64,000 nt of DNA from WS-7 sp036505295 (lineage in GTDB: Bacteria; Eisenbacteria; RBG-16-71-46; SZUA-252): assembly GCA_036505295.1 (NCBI GenBank), contig DASXTQ010000041.1:13847-77846 (forward strand). Direction: 5' to 3'. The first letter of the stretch is position 1. Every line of letters starts with the position of its first letter. A program made the translations under genes and the position numbers. Positions 44,826-53,236 of the stretch are shown here, in pieces. The notes under the pieces were generated by a model. That model saw nothing but the letters and a program-made list of their open reading frames with translations. It was not told the origin of the DNA and did not search any database.

Positions 44826-45980
44826 CTACATGCTCTCCTCTTCGCGCGCCAGGACCTCTTCCTGCTCCTCCGGTGTGAGCCTTGGCGTGAACCACCGCTG
44901 GGCGACGAGGGTCGGGACAACGGCGCTCGCAATGACGACGAAGAGGAGCACGGAGAACTGGGCGCGATCGATGAAGCCCGCGTTGAGCCCGTACAGAGAT
45001 GAGATGGTGCCGAACGTGAGCCCGGTGCTCATCAGAAGGGTCGCGTAGATCGGCGCTCCAGGCAGGTGCTGTCGTGCGAGAGGGTAGACCGCAACGGACT
45101 TCGACACGAGCTTTACGAGGAAGAACGCCAGGACGAGCCCGATTTGTGGCCAGATCAGCGCCAGCGAGACGTTCATCCCGCCTTTGAGGAAGAACATGGG
45201 CGTGATCGCACCGAATGCCACCACGCGAAGCTTTCGCCGGAGTCCCCGGTTACGGTGGAACATCGGGGCGAGGACGAGGCCGAGCACGAAGACGGGGAGC
45301 ACGGCGTGGCTCTTCCCCATCTTGGCGAGGAGCATGAGACCCAGGAGGATCGCGAACAGGAGCTTGATCTCCGGCTCGATCACCCGTTCGCCGTAGCGCT
45401 CGAAGATCGGTGGGATCATTCGGGGCGCCAGCACAATGACTACCGCGGACACAAGAAAGAACACGGCCGTGCTGAGATTCGGCTCGATGAAAAGCAGAGA
45501 CAGCGCGAGAGCCACTCCGATGTCCGTGACGAAGGTCGCCGCCATGAGGAGCTTCCCGAGGCGCGTGACGTTCAACTTGGTCTCTATCAGGACGGCATAC
45601 ACGACGGCGAGTGACGTTGTCGACAGCGCCACGCCTGCGATGAGAGATGCCTTCAGGGTCCAATGGGCGATGAAGAACGCGAAGGCGCCTGCAAAGAGAA
45701 ATGGCGAAAGGAAGGAGGCCGTCCCCAGGCCGACGCTCGCCCGGAGATTGCTTCGCAGGAGGCCGGGGTCGACCTCGGCCCCCGCCAGGAACGTGAGAAG
45801 GACCCCACCGAAGAGCGCAAGGAAATCAAGCCACGGGGCGCCGTGAATCCCGAATATGTTCCCTGCCGCCACGCCCGCGATGATCTCGATGATGGCAACG
45901 GAAAGCGCCGCCTCGACGGCTACGAGGCTCGCGAGGAATATGAGCGCCGACGCGAGGGCGGCGACTACGAGGGTCTCCAT
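44826..45980 (-). CDS. Cation:proton antiporter, Kef-type (CPA2)
   Basis: 384 residues, about 12 hydrophobic segments. The core has GVLLTFLAGAEVDPGLL, the typical motif of CPA2 exchangers, then STTSLAVVYAVLIE and FFLKGGMNVSL. No TrkA-N/RCK domain follows, so it lacks the usual cytoplasmic regulatory part. ATG 45980 has a strong site (TTGGAGGAGAG) immediately upstream on the minus strand; an upstream TTG/ATG extension is not supported. Exchanges K+ or Na+ for H+. Confidence 0.85.
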   Translation of the reverse strand: METLVVAALASALIFLASLVAVEAALSVAIIEIIAGVAAGNIFGIHGAPWLDFLALFGGVLLTFLAGAEVDPGLLRSNLRASVGLGTASFLSPFLFAGAFAFFIAHWTLKASLIAGVALSTTSLAVVYAVLIETKLNVTRLGKLLMAATFVTDIGVALALSLLFIEPNLSTAVFFLVSAVVIVLAPRMIPPIFERYGERVIEPEIKLLFAILLGLMLLAKMGKSHAVLPVFVLGLVLAPMFHRNRGLRRKLRVVAFGAITPMFFLKGGMNVSLALIWPQIGLVLAFFLVKLVSKSVAVYPLARQHLPGAPIYATLLMSTGLTFGTISSLYGLNAGFIDRAQFSVLLFVVIASAVVPTLVAQRWFTPRLTPEEQEEVLAREEESM

Positions 45981-46143
45981 CTCTCTCCTCCAAGGGGCTA
46001 ACGAAAATGACTCCCACCATCGCATCCGAAGGTAGGAGTCATCAGCCCTTGTCGGGCGGTTAGAGGCGGAACTCCATCGCCTTACAACGAAGACCTACTT
46101 GGAAAGGCTACGGCGTCCCACGACGCCTGTCAATCGAAGGCGA

Positions 46144-46171
46144 TTGCTTCGCAAGGGATACGTCCTACACT
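46144..46171 (+). promoter_or_regulatory. Promoter of the nucleotidyltransferase gene, probably leaderless
   Basis: TTGCTT (46144-46149), 16 bases, TACACT (46166-46171); the ATG at 46178 lies six bases further on. Confidence 0.45.
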
Positions 46172-46177
46172 CTCCGC

Positions 46178-46726
46178 ATGTCTGAAGCCGCCCAAACATC
46201 CGGCACGAAGGAAATGACACCCGCATACGTCCTGGAGATCGTTGAGCTCCTTGAGAGCGATGGTATCGAGGTCTGGCTTGATGGGGGTTGGGGGGTTGAT
46301 GCGCTTCTCGGCAAACAGACCAGACCCCACGGAGACCTCGATATCGCAGTCCGGCACAGAGATGTGCCGCGGTTACGAACGCTGCTGGAGGCCCGCGGGT
46401 ATCGGGACATGCCCAGCGAGGACACGACGGACTGGAACTTTGTGTTGGGCGACGGGCACGGCCACCAGGTCGACGTCCACTCGTTCACCCTGGATGCCGA
46501 GGGGGGATGTGTTTACGGCATAGAGTACCCAGCGGATTCCCTGGGGGGTATTGGATCGGTGAACGGGCGTGCGGTGAAGTGCATTACAGCGGAGCACGTG
46601 GCGCATTTCCGCACTGGCTTCGAGTTGCGCGAGACCGACATTCACGACGTGCAGGCGCTTCACAAGCGTTTCGGGATTCCGATTCCAAAGGAGCACGAGG
46701 AGTGGCTCAAGCGGAACCGCACCTGA
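46178..46726 (+). CDS. Nucleotidyltransferase, lincosamide/aminoglycoside type
   Basis: 182 residues. The WLDGGWGVDALLGKQTRPHGD block followed by LDIAV and HQVDVHSF gives the nucleotidyltransferase metal carboxylates and resembles LnuA- and ANT(2'')-like enzymes, which adenylylate lincosamides or aminoglycosides. Whether this one confers resistance cannot be read from sequence. Its stop overlaps the next start (TGATG), so it is coupled to a P-loop kinase. Confidence 0.75.
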   Translation: MSEAAQTSGTKEMTPAYVLEIVELLESDGIEVWLDGGWGVDALLGKQTRPHGDLDIAVRHRDVPRLRTLLEARGYRDMPSEDTTDWNFVLGDGHGHQVDVHSFTLDAEGGCVYGIEYPADSLGGIGSVNGRAVKCITAEHVAHFRTGFELRETDIHDVQALHKRFGIPIPKEHEEWLKRNRT

Positions 46727-47274
46727 TGCCGGGTCTGCTCGCAACGATCGCGGCGCTGCGCCCGAAGGCGCGCCGAACGCTCATCATCGCTATCGACGGG
46801 TACGGGGGATCGGGCAAGTCGACCCTGGCCGATGCGTTGGCGTCAGGCCCAGGAGGGGCCACCATCGTTCGCACCGATGACTTCGCTCGTCCCAACGTTC
46901 CGGGATGGGAATGGGAGCGCATGAAGACACAGGTGCTCGATCCCCTCGATCGAGATCTACCTGGAAGGTACCAGCGGCACGATTGGAAACGTGACTCCTT
47001 GGCGGAATGGCACAGCGTTCCCGTGGGCGGCATCGTGATTGTCGAGGGCGTTTCGTCCACGCGCACAGAGCTTGGTCGGTACTGGGACCTGGCCGTTTGG
47101 GTGACATGCTCCTACGAGCGCCGCTTGGCACGAGGCATCGCGCGTGATGGGGAAGCCAAGCGCTCCCAGTGGGAGAATGTCTGGATGCCGCGGGAGGATG
47201 AGTACGTCGCAGCGCAGAAACCAGAGCAGCGCGCGAATTGGGTCGTCAGCGGCGAAGAGCCGTTCCAGTTGTGA
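46726..47274 (+). CDS. Uridine kinase-like P-loop NTPase
   Basis: 182 residues from ATG 46726, which overlaps the preceding stop. Walker A is GYGGSGKST, with RTDDFARPN downstream and IVIVEGVSSTR as the Walker B region; this is the layout of uridine kinase and related small-molecule kinases. The frame is open upstream but only inside the nucleotidyltransferase gene. Substrate unknown. Confidence 0.72.
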   Translation: MPGLLATIAALRPKARRTLIIAIDGYGGSGKSTLADALASGPGGATIVRTDDFARPNVPGWEWERMKTQVLDPLDRDLPGRYQRHDWKRDSLAEWHSVPVGGIVIVEGVSSTRTELGRYWDLAVWVTCSYERRLARGIARDGEAKRSQWENVWMPREDEYVAAQKPEQRANWVVSGEEPFQL

Positions 47275-47321
47275 GACGTAAGCTTGTTATCGAGGCCCCC
47301 ACAACGCAGGGAGAAGGAACA

Positions 47322-48317
47322 ATGCAGAAGCGCAAACTAGGAAACAGCGGTCTGGAGGTGTCGGCCATCGGGCTCGGCTGCATGGGGATGAGTTTCGCCT
47401 ACGGCACTCCAGAGGAACGCGACGAGCGCGAGTCCATCGCCACCATCCATCGCGCCATGGAGCTCGGCGTGACGTTCTTCGACACAGCCGAGGCGTACGG
47501 GCCTTACACCAACGAGGAGCTGCTCGCCCGCGCGCTCCATGGGAAGCGCGACCACGTGATCATCGCGACCAAGTTTGGGTTCAAATTCGACGAGAAGGGC
47601 GTCATTGCGGGTGTGGACAGCCGGCCAGAGCACATCCGCGAGGCGGTTGAGGGCTCGCTGCGCCGGCTGCAGACGGACTACATCGATCTGCTCTATCAGC
47701 ACCGCGTCGATCCCGCAGTACCGGTCGAGGATGTCGTCGGCGCTATGGCCGCGCTCGTGCGCGAGGGGAAGGTGCGCTACGTCGGCCTATCCGAGGCTGG
47801 GGAACGGACGATTCGCCGCGCGCACGCCGTGCATCCGATCGCGGCGCTCCAAAGCGAGTACTCACTGTGGGAGCGCAACCTCGAGCCGCAGATCATCCCG
47901 TTGCTCCGCGAGCTCCGCATTGGCCTTGTCCCGTTCGCGCCGCTCGGCCGCGGTTTCCTCACCGGTAACGTGAAGCGTGCCGAGGAGTATCCGGAGGGCG
48001 ACTATCGCCGCGGCGATCCTCGCTACCAAGGCGATAACTTCGAGGCCAACATGCGGGCTGCATCCGCCGTGCGGGATCTGGGCGCGCGGAAAGGCGTGCC
48101 GCCGGGGCAGATCGCGCTCGCATGGTTACTGCACAAGGGCGAGGACATCGTGCCGATTCCCGGCAGCAAGCGTCGGCAGCACCTCGAGGAAAACGCCGGC
48201 GCAGCAGCCGTGTCGCTCGGCGCCGAGGAAGTGGCTGCACTCGACGCCGCGCTCAGCCCTGACAGGGTATCCGGGCCGCGCTACAACGAGAAACAGATGG
48301 CGCTGGTGGATCGGTGA
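47322..48317 (+). CDS. Aldo/keto reductase
   Basis: 331 residues from ATG 47322 with GGGAGAAGGA upstream. The catalytic tetrad is visible: Asp in FFDTAEAYG, Tyr in the same block, Lys in IIATKFGF and His in LYQHRVD. The C-terminal NADPH-binding IPGSKRRQHLEENAGA is typical. NADPH-dependent carbonyl reductase of the YhdN/AKR13-like kind; substrate unknown. Confidence 0.9.
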   Translation: MQKRKLGNSGLEVSAIGLGCMGMSFAYGTPEERDERESIATIHRAMELGVTFFDTAEAYGPYTNEELLARALHGKRDHVIIATKFGFKFDEKGVIAGVDSRPEHIREAVEGSLRRLQTDYIDLLYQHRVDPAVPVEDVVGAMAALVREGKVRYVGLSEAGERTIRRAHAVHPIAALQSEYSLWERNLEPQIIPLLRELRIGLVPFAPLGRGFLTGNVKRAEEYPEGDYRRGDPRYQGDNFEANMRAASAVRDLGARKGVPPGQIALAWLLHKGEDIVPIPGSKRRQHLEENAGAAAVSLGAEEVAALDAALSPDRVSGPRYNEKQMALVDR

Positions 48318-48347
48318 CAGCACTCGCGCAGTGAACGAGGAGCGGCT

Positions 48348-48995
48348 ATGCGAATCGGTATTCTCGGCTCGGGGTTGATGGGAGGGAAGCTAGGCACGCT
48401 CTTCGCGCGAGCCGGGCATGAGGTGGTCTTCAGCTACGCGCGCAGCGAGCGGAAGCTGAAGCGACTCGCGCGTGAAGCGGGAGGACGAGCGCGGGCCGGA
48501 ACGCCGGCTGACGCCGCGCGGGAATCCGACGTGCTGCTGCTGGCCGTGCACTGGTCCCGCGTCGACGACGTGCTGAAGCAGGCATGCGATCTCCAGCGCA
48601 AGGTCGTCGTGAGCTGCTCGCTTCCGATGAATGCCAACGACACCGGTCTCGTGGTGGCTCACACCTCTTCAGGCGCCGAAGCGCTCGCAAAGAAGCTGCG
48701 GGGGGCCCACTTCGTCGCCGCTTTCGGAACGGTGCCGAGCGAAGTGCTGTTCGGCGTGTTCGAAGGTAGGCGTAGGAGGAGGAGGCCCACACTCATTTAC
48801 TGCGGAGACGATCAGCGCGCGAAGGACGTCGCCGCTCGATTGATCCGCGACGTGGGATTCGAACCGGTGGACGCCGGCCCGCTGCGGATGGCCCGGTACA
48901 CGGAGCCGTTCACGCTGTTGATCGCGCAGCTCGCGTACGAGGGCGATCGAGGTCCCGAGGTGGCGTATCGGTTCGAGTGGATGGGAAGGAAGTGA
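48348..48995 (+). CDS. NADPH-dependent F420 reductase-like oxidoreductase
   Basis: 215 residues. Rossmann N-terminus GILGSGLMGGKLGTLFARAGHEV is typical of the F420-NADP oxidoreductase family, which resembles the ProC N-terminal domain. No F420 biosynthesis gene is visible, so the true cofactor may be different. ATG follows GAGGAG. Located 30 bases after the aldo/keto reductase; likely the same transcript. Confidence 0.78.
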   Translation: MRIGILGSGLMGGKLGTLFARAGHEVVFSYARSERKLKRLAREAGGRARAGTPADAARESDVLLLAVHWSRVDDVLKQACDLQRKVVVSCSLPMNANDTGLVVAHTSSGAEALAKKLRGAHFVAAFGTVPSEVLFGVFEGRRRRRRPTLIYCGDDQRAKDVAARLIRDVGFEPVDAGPLRMARYTEPFTLLIAQLAYEGDRGPEVAYRFEWMGRK

Positions 48996-49079
48996 CCGAA
49001 GGACACCGCCCCTACCGCGAGCGCGACAAGAACTCCAAGGGCCGCGGCATGGCCCCGTAGTGGAACCAACGGAGGCACC

Positions 49080-49994
49080 ATGATGAGAAGACAGTTCGCG
49101 CCAGCATTAATCCTGATCGCTGCGGTCACGAGCGCGGCGGGGGCACCGGTTGGCAACTCGCCGCAACTGGGCACGGTCCGGATCGAGGAATTAACCGGAG
49201 CCAAGGGAAAACTCGACCCCAAGGAGGGCGTCTTCAAGGTGTCCGTTCCGCGCGGCGACCTGGACGTCCGGGTTGCGGGGGTGCACATGACCCCGCCGAT
49301 GGGCCTGACGTCGTGGGCTTCGTTCAAACGGGTGGGCCAACATGCGGTGGTTATGGGCGACATGGTCCTGCTCGAAGACCAGGTGAACCCGGTCATGAGC
49401 GCCGCTCTCGACAACGGCCTGGAAGTCACGGCGCTCCACAACCACTTCATCTGGGATGCCCCAAGGGTCATGTTCATGCACGTCGGTGGAATGGGCAATG
49501 AGGAGGGGCTCGCGGCCGCCGTTGGGAAGGTGTTCTCGAAGATCAAAGAGACGAGCGGCGGCAGGGGCGAGGCACCCCACGCCGAAATCGATCCGGCCAC
49601 AACCTCCCTCGACCCTGCGAAAATCGATGCGATACTGCGTGAGAAGGGCGATCTCAAGGACGGCGTTTACAAGGTGGTGGTCGGCCGGACGACGCACATG
49701 CATGGCGGGATCATGAGCAGCACGATGGGTGTGAACACCTGGGCGGCCTTCGCCGGGTCCGACGAACAGGCCGTTGTTGACGGCGATTTCGCCATGCTCG
49801 AATCAGAGCTACAGCCCGTTCTCAAGGCGCTGCGCGGCGCCGGCATTGACATCGTCGCAATGCACCAGCACATGACTGGCGAGAGCCCCCGGATTATGTT
49901 CCTGCATTACTGGGGCGTGGGCTCGACCGCCAGCCTCGCGAGGGGAGTGCGGGCAGCTCTGGACAAGACGGCAGCGGGACGCGCCGCGGGCTGA
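49080..49994 (+). CDS. DUF1259 (LpqO/LppY-like) secreted protein with two repeats
   Basis: 304 residues. Signal peptide ends near SAAGAP. The protein has two related halves: VFKVSVPRGDLDVRVAG...MGLTSWASFK...NHFIWDAPRVMFMH and VYKVVVGRTTHMHGG...MGVNTWAAFA...HQHMTGESPRIMFLH. Each half contains conserved His and aromatic residues. Function of the family is unknown. ATG follows GGAGGCACC. Confidence 0.8.
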   Translation: MMRRQFAPALILIAAVTSAAGAPVGNSPQLGTVRIEELTGAKGKLDPKEGVFKVSVPRGDLDVRVAGVHMTPPMGLTSWASFKRVGQHAVVMGDMVLLEDQVNPVMSAALDNGLEVTALHNHFIWDAPRVMFMHVGGMGNEEGLAAAVGKVFSKIKETSGGRGEAPHAEIDPATTSLDPAKIDAILREKGDLKDGVYKVVVGRTTHMHGGIMSSTMGVNTWAAFAGSDEQAVVDGDFAMLESELQPVLKALRGAGIDIVAMHQHMTGESPRIMFLHYWGVGSTASLARGVRAALDKTAAGRAAG

Positions 49995-50077
49995 AGTCGT
50001 GAGGGATGGACGCTCCGCCGAGCCACCGAAGGACGGCGTCTGACAAAATCCCTGTCCGTGAGGCGCGGAAGGGAAGC

Positions 50078-50106
50078 TTGGCGCATAATCCGCACCGGGC
50101 TATCTT
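50078..50106 (+). promoter_or_regulatory. Promoter of tRNA-Arg
   Basis: TTGGCG (50078-50083), 17 bases, TATCTT (50101-50106), nine bases before the tRNA. Confidence 0.5.
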
Positions 50107-50115
50107 CCATATTGC

Positions 50116-50189
50116 GCCCCCGTAGCTCAGGTGGATAGAGCAGCGGTTTCCTAAACCGCGTGCCGGGTGTTCGAGTCACCCCGGGGGCA
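50116..50189 (+). tRNA. tRNA-Arg (anticodon CCT)
   Basis: Acceptor GCCCCCG/CGGGGGC, anticodon stem GCGGT/ACCGC with loop TTCCTAA (anticodon CCT, reads AGG), T-arm GGGTG-TTCGAGT-CACCC, discriminator A. No encoded CCA (followed by CTTAC). Confidence 0.93.
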
Positions 50190-50226
50190 CTTACTTGGCG
50201 ACTCTTGCGAAGGAGAGCTGCGAGAC

Positions 50227-50754
50227 GTGACATTCGAGCTCCAGCCCAGCTTGCGGGGCGACTTGATCGAGATCCGTCGTCTCATGCCGGGCGACTTCGA
50301 CGCTCTCTATGAGGCGGCCAAGGATCCGCTGATCTGGGAGCAGCATCCGGAAAGCGATCGATACAGGAGTGACGTGTTCCAGCGATTCTTCGATGGAGCG
50401 ATCGAATCGAGGGGCGCCTTCGCCGTGCTCGAACGAACGTCGGGTCGAATCATCGGGAGCTCTCGATATTGCAACCTCAAGGTGGATGAGGGAGAGGTGG
50501 AGATCGGCTGGACCTTCTTGCAACGAGCCTTCTGGGGAGGATCGTACAATCGGGAGCTGAAGTCCCTCATGCTCGACCACGCATTCCGATTCGTGGATCG
50601 GGTCGTGTTCGTGGTCGGCGCGAACAATCAGCGATCGCAGAAAGCCCTGCAGAAGATCGGGGCGCGATTCTTGAAGACGTCGAAACGTCCGGGGCAGAAC
50701 GGCGTCGCGCCGGACGACTTGATCTTCGTCATCACGCGCACGGGACCGGCCTGA
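50227..50754 (+). CDS. GNAT-family N-acetyltransferase
   Basis: 175 residues. RimJ/RimL-like layout: LRGDLIEIRRLMPGDFDALY at the N-terminus, EIGWTFLQRAFWGG, and VFVVGANNQRSQKALQKIGAR, the acetyl-CoA-binding and terminal strand region. GTG 50227 follows GAAGGAG; the frame is open upstream but overlaps the tRNA. It would acetylate an amine or protein N-terminus; substrate unknown. Confidence 0.82.
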   Translation: MTFELQPSLRGDLIEIRRLMPGDFDALYEAAKDPLIWEQHPESDRYRSDVFQRFFDGAIESRGAFAVLERTSGRIIGSSRYCNLKVDEGEVEIGWTFLQRAFWGGSYNRELKSLMLDHAFRFVDRVVFVVGANNQRSQKALQKIGARFLKTSKRPGQNGVAPDDLIFVITRTGPA

Positions 50755-50768
50755 ACGACGAGATCGCG

Positions 50769-52709
50769 GTGGCCCGATCGACCAGAAACCCACGAAAGCC
50801 TTTGCCGAAGAAGCAGAGCCGCGCCGGGTCGACCGCGGGTCGCCCCTGGCTGCTTTGGCTCGGGGCCATCCTTGTCCTCACGTTCGTCGTATACATCCCC
50901 TGCCTGGACAACGATTTCGTCTGGGACGACGACTTATACGTCTCGGAAAACCCGCTGGTCACCCATCCGAACGCCCATGCCCTCCTGACGACGCCCCTCG
51001 GGGGCAACTACCATCCGCTCACCATCGCGTCGCTTGCGCTGAACTACCGGATTTCCGGGCTCGAGACTGCGTCGTACCACTGGCTCAACCTTCTGTTTCA
51101 CCTGGCGAACACCGCCCTCGTGTTCCTCTTCATCCGACAACTCTCCAAGGGCAGGTTCTGGACGACCGTAGTGACCAGCCTCTTCTTCGGCATCCATCCC
51201 ATGCACGTCGAGTCGGTCGCCTGGATCTCGGGGCGGAAGGATGTGCTGTACGGCTTCTTCTACCTGATCGGGCTGATCGCCTACCTGTCCTACGTCGACC
51301 GACGGCAGCGCCTGTGGCTCGGCGTCGCCCTTACCGCATTCGTCATGTCGGTGGCGTCCAAGCCCGCGGCTGCAGTATTTCCGCTCGCGCTCTTCGCCAT
51401 CGACTACGTACGCAATCGCCCATTCAAGCCCTCCGTCGCGCTGGAAAAGGTGCCGTTCCTGGCCGTCGCTCTGGTCGACGGCATCCTCACCCTCAACGCA
51501 CAGCAGGGCGTAGGGTCCGTCACCAACATATGGAATCCGTTCCAGAAGGTGCTGTTCGCCGCGTACGGACTCGTGATGTATGTCGTGAAGCTCTTCGTCC
51601 CCGTCCACCTCTCGGCGATCTACCCGTACCCCAGCCCCGCGACGGGGCCCGGCCCGGAGTACTACGCTACATTCGTAGTCGCGGTGGTCCTCTTGCCCGT
51701 CGTCCTGTACCTGTCTCGACGCCACCGGCCGGTCCAATTCGGTCTGGCGTTCTATTTCATCAACATCATCCTCGTGCTTCAGCTCATGACGGTCGGCGCC
51801 GCTGTGATGGCGGACCGGTATACCTACCTCTCCTACGTCGGTCTCCTCTTCGCCTTCGCATGGTGGCTGGACGCGAGCGCGGACCCGGGTCGGGCCGGCC
51901 TGCGGGTGAAGCCGATGTTAGCCGCGATCTTCCTCGTCCTCCTTCCGGTGTCCTTGTATCAAACCTGGAAGCGCGCGGACGTATGGCGGAACGCCGGGAC
52001 CCTGTGGAGCGACGCGATTCAGAAGTACCCCGGCCAGATCGCCGACGCGTATATCAACCGCGGCAACTACTACTATCGCCACGAGAAACGGTTCGACGCG
52101 GCGCTGGCGGATTTCAATCAGGCGCTGGCGCTCAATTCAAGAAGCTCGGTGATCTGGAACGGCAGGGGCAACGCGCTCGCTGCGCTGGGTGGATACGACT
52201 CCGCCCTCGTTTCCTACGATCGTGCCATCGCCCTCAACCCGAGATGGGCGGAGGCTAGGAACAACCGTGGCGCCGCAAAGCTTCGGAAGGGTGATGTGGC
52301 CGGGTCGGTGGCCGACTTCTCTCGAGCGATCGAGCTGAACGCGACGGGCAGGCAGGCGTACGCCAATCGGGCGATTGCATACGTCGAAATGCGCGAATAC
52401 GAAGGCGCCATCTCCGATTGTCGTCGCGCCATCGAGTTGGATCCGAAGAGCCCGGATACCTACATCCAGTTCGGCACGATTGGATTCGCGGAAGAGCAGC
52501 TGAACCGCCACCGAATGGCAATCAGCGATTTCGACGAGGCGATCCGGCTCACGCCGCGCGGAGAGCCCCGGCTGGGTGCCTACTACCTCTATCGGAGCTA
52601 CGCCCGGTCGGCATTGGGGGACCGAAGCAATGCCCTGAGCGACGCACGGGAGGCTCAACGCCTGGGGACGATGGTGGAGCCGGCATACATCCGGCAGCTC
52701 GGCGGCTGA
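50769..52709 (+). CDS. GT-C-type membrane glycosyltransferase with TPR tail (TMTC-like)
   Basis: 646 residues. About ten hydrophobic segments cover residues 26-400, starting with LDNDFVWDDDLYV, where the acidic cluster after the first span is the usual GT-C metal/catalytic site. Residues about 400-640 are TPR (AYINRGNYYYRHEKRFDAAL, AYANRAIAYVEMREYEGAI). This matches TMTC/DUF1736 proteins thought to transfer sugars from lipid carriers to extracellular proteins. GTG start is 15 bases after the acetyltransferase. Confidence 0.75.
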   Translation: MARSTRNPRKPLPKKQSRAGSTAGRPWLLWLGAILVLTFVVYIPCLDNDFVWDDDLYVSENPLVTHPNAHALLTTPLGGNYHPLTIASLALNYRISGLETASYHWLNLLFHLANTALVFLFIRQLSKGRFWTTVVTSLFFGIHPMHVESVAWISGRKDVLYGFFYLIGLIAYLSYVDRRQRLWLGVALTAFVMSVASKPAAAVFPLALFAIDYVRNRPFKPSVALEKVPFLAVALVDGILTLNAQQGVGSVTNIWNPFQKVLFAAYGLVMYVVKLFVPVHLSAIYPYPSPATGPGPEYYATFVVAVVLLPVVLYLSRRHRPVQFGLAFYFINIILVLQLMTVGAAVMADRYTYLSYVGLLFAFAWWLDASADPGRAGLRVKPMLAAIFLVLLPVSLYQTWKRADVWRNAGTLWSDAIQKYPGQIADAYINRGNYYYRHEKRFDAALADFNQALALNSRSSVIWNGRGNALAALGGYDSALVSYDRAIALNPRWAEARNNRGAAKLRKGDVAGSVADFSRAIELNATGRQAYANRAIAYVEMREYEGAISDCRRAIELDPKSPDTYIQFGTIGFAEEQLNRHRMAISDFDEAIRLTPRGEPRLGAYYLYRSYARSALGDRSNALSDAREAQRLGTMVEPAYIRQLGG

Positions 52710-52775
52710 TGGCCTTGGGGCAGAAGGGGTAGTGTACTTTTCAGGGACAATACGCGCACGCCCGGAGAGGTAGCG

Positions 52776-53189
52776 ATGCCGTTTCGCGTGAAGCACATCG
52801 ATCATGTGGAGGTCCTGGTCCCGAACATCGGCCGGACCGAGACATGGTACCGGAAGGTCCTGGGGCTCAAGCGCGTTCATGCATGGGACCCGGAACCGGT
52901 GATGATCGGGGCGGGTAACACCATGCTGGCGCTGTTCCACTCGACCCGCGCGAAGATGCGGTTACCGGTTAGGAGGCGGGGTGGACACCGGGTTTCATAC
53001 GGATACTTACGCGTCGCGTTTCTCACGGACCGGGCCGGCTTCGAGCAAGCGCAGCGACGCCTCGGGAGACTGGGCGTCACCTTCCGCGGGCCGGTGGATC
53101 ATGGCACGTCATTCTCTATCTATTTTCAGGACCTGAACGGGCTTCCCCTCGAGATCACCCGACCGAAGCGAGGATCACGCCCACGCTAG
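52776..53189 (+). CDS. Glyoxalase/VOC-family protein
   Basis: 137 residues, one VOC fold. HIDHVEVLVPN and ETWYRKVLGLKRVHA at the N-terminus, MLALFHST in the middle and GLPLEITRP at the end supply the usual His and Glu metal ligands. Could be a dioxygenase, lyase or resistance protein; the substrate is not shown. ATG after GGAGAGG. Confidence 0.85.
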   Translation: MPFRVKHIDHVEVLVPNIGRTETWYRKVLGLKRVHAWDPEPVMIGAGNTMLALFHSTRAKMRLPVRRRGGHRVSYGYLRVAFLTDRAGFEQAQRRLGRLGVTFRGPVDHGTSFSIYFQDLNGLPLEITRPKRGSRPR

Positions 53190-53236
53190 AACCTGCTAGA
53201 ATCGACTCTTCCAGGGACACCAAGAACGAGGAGCCA

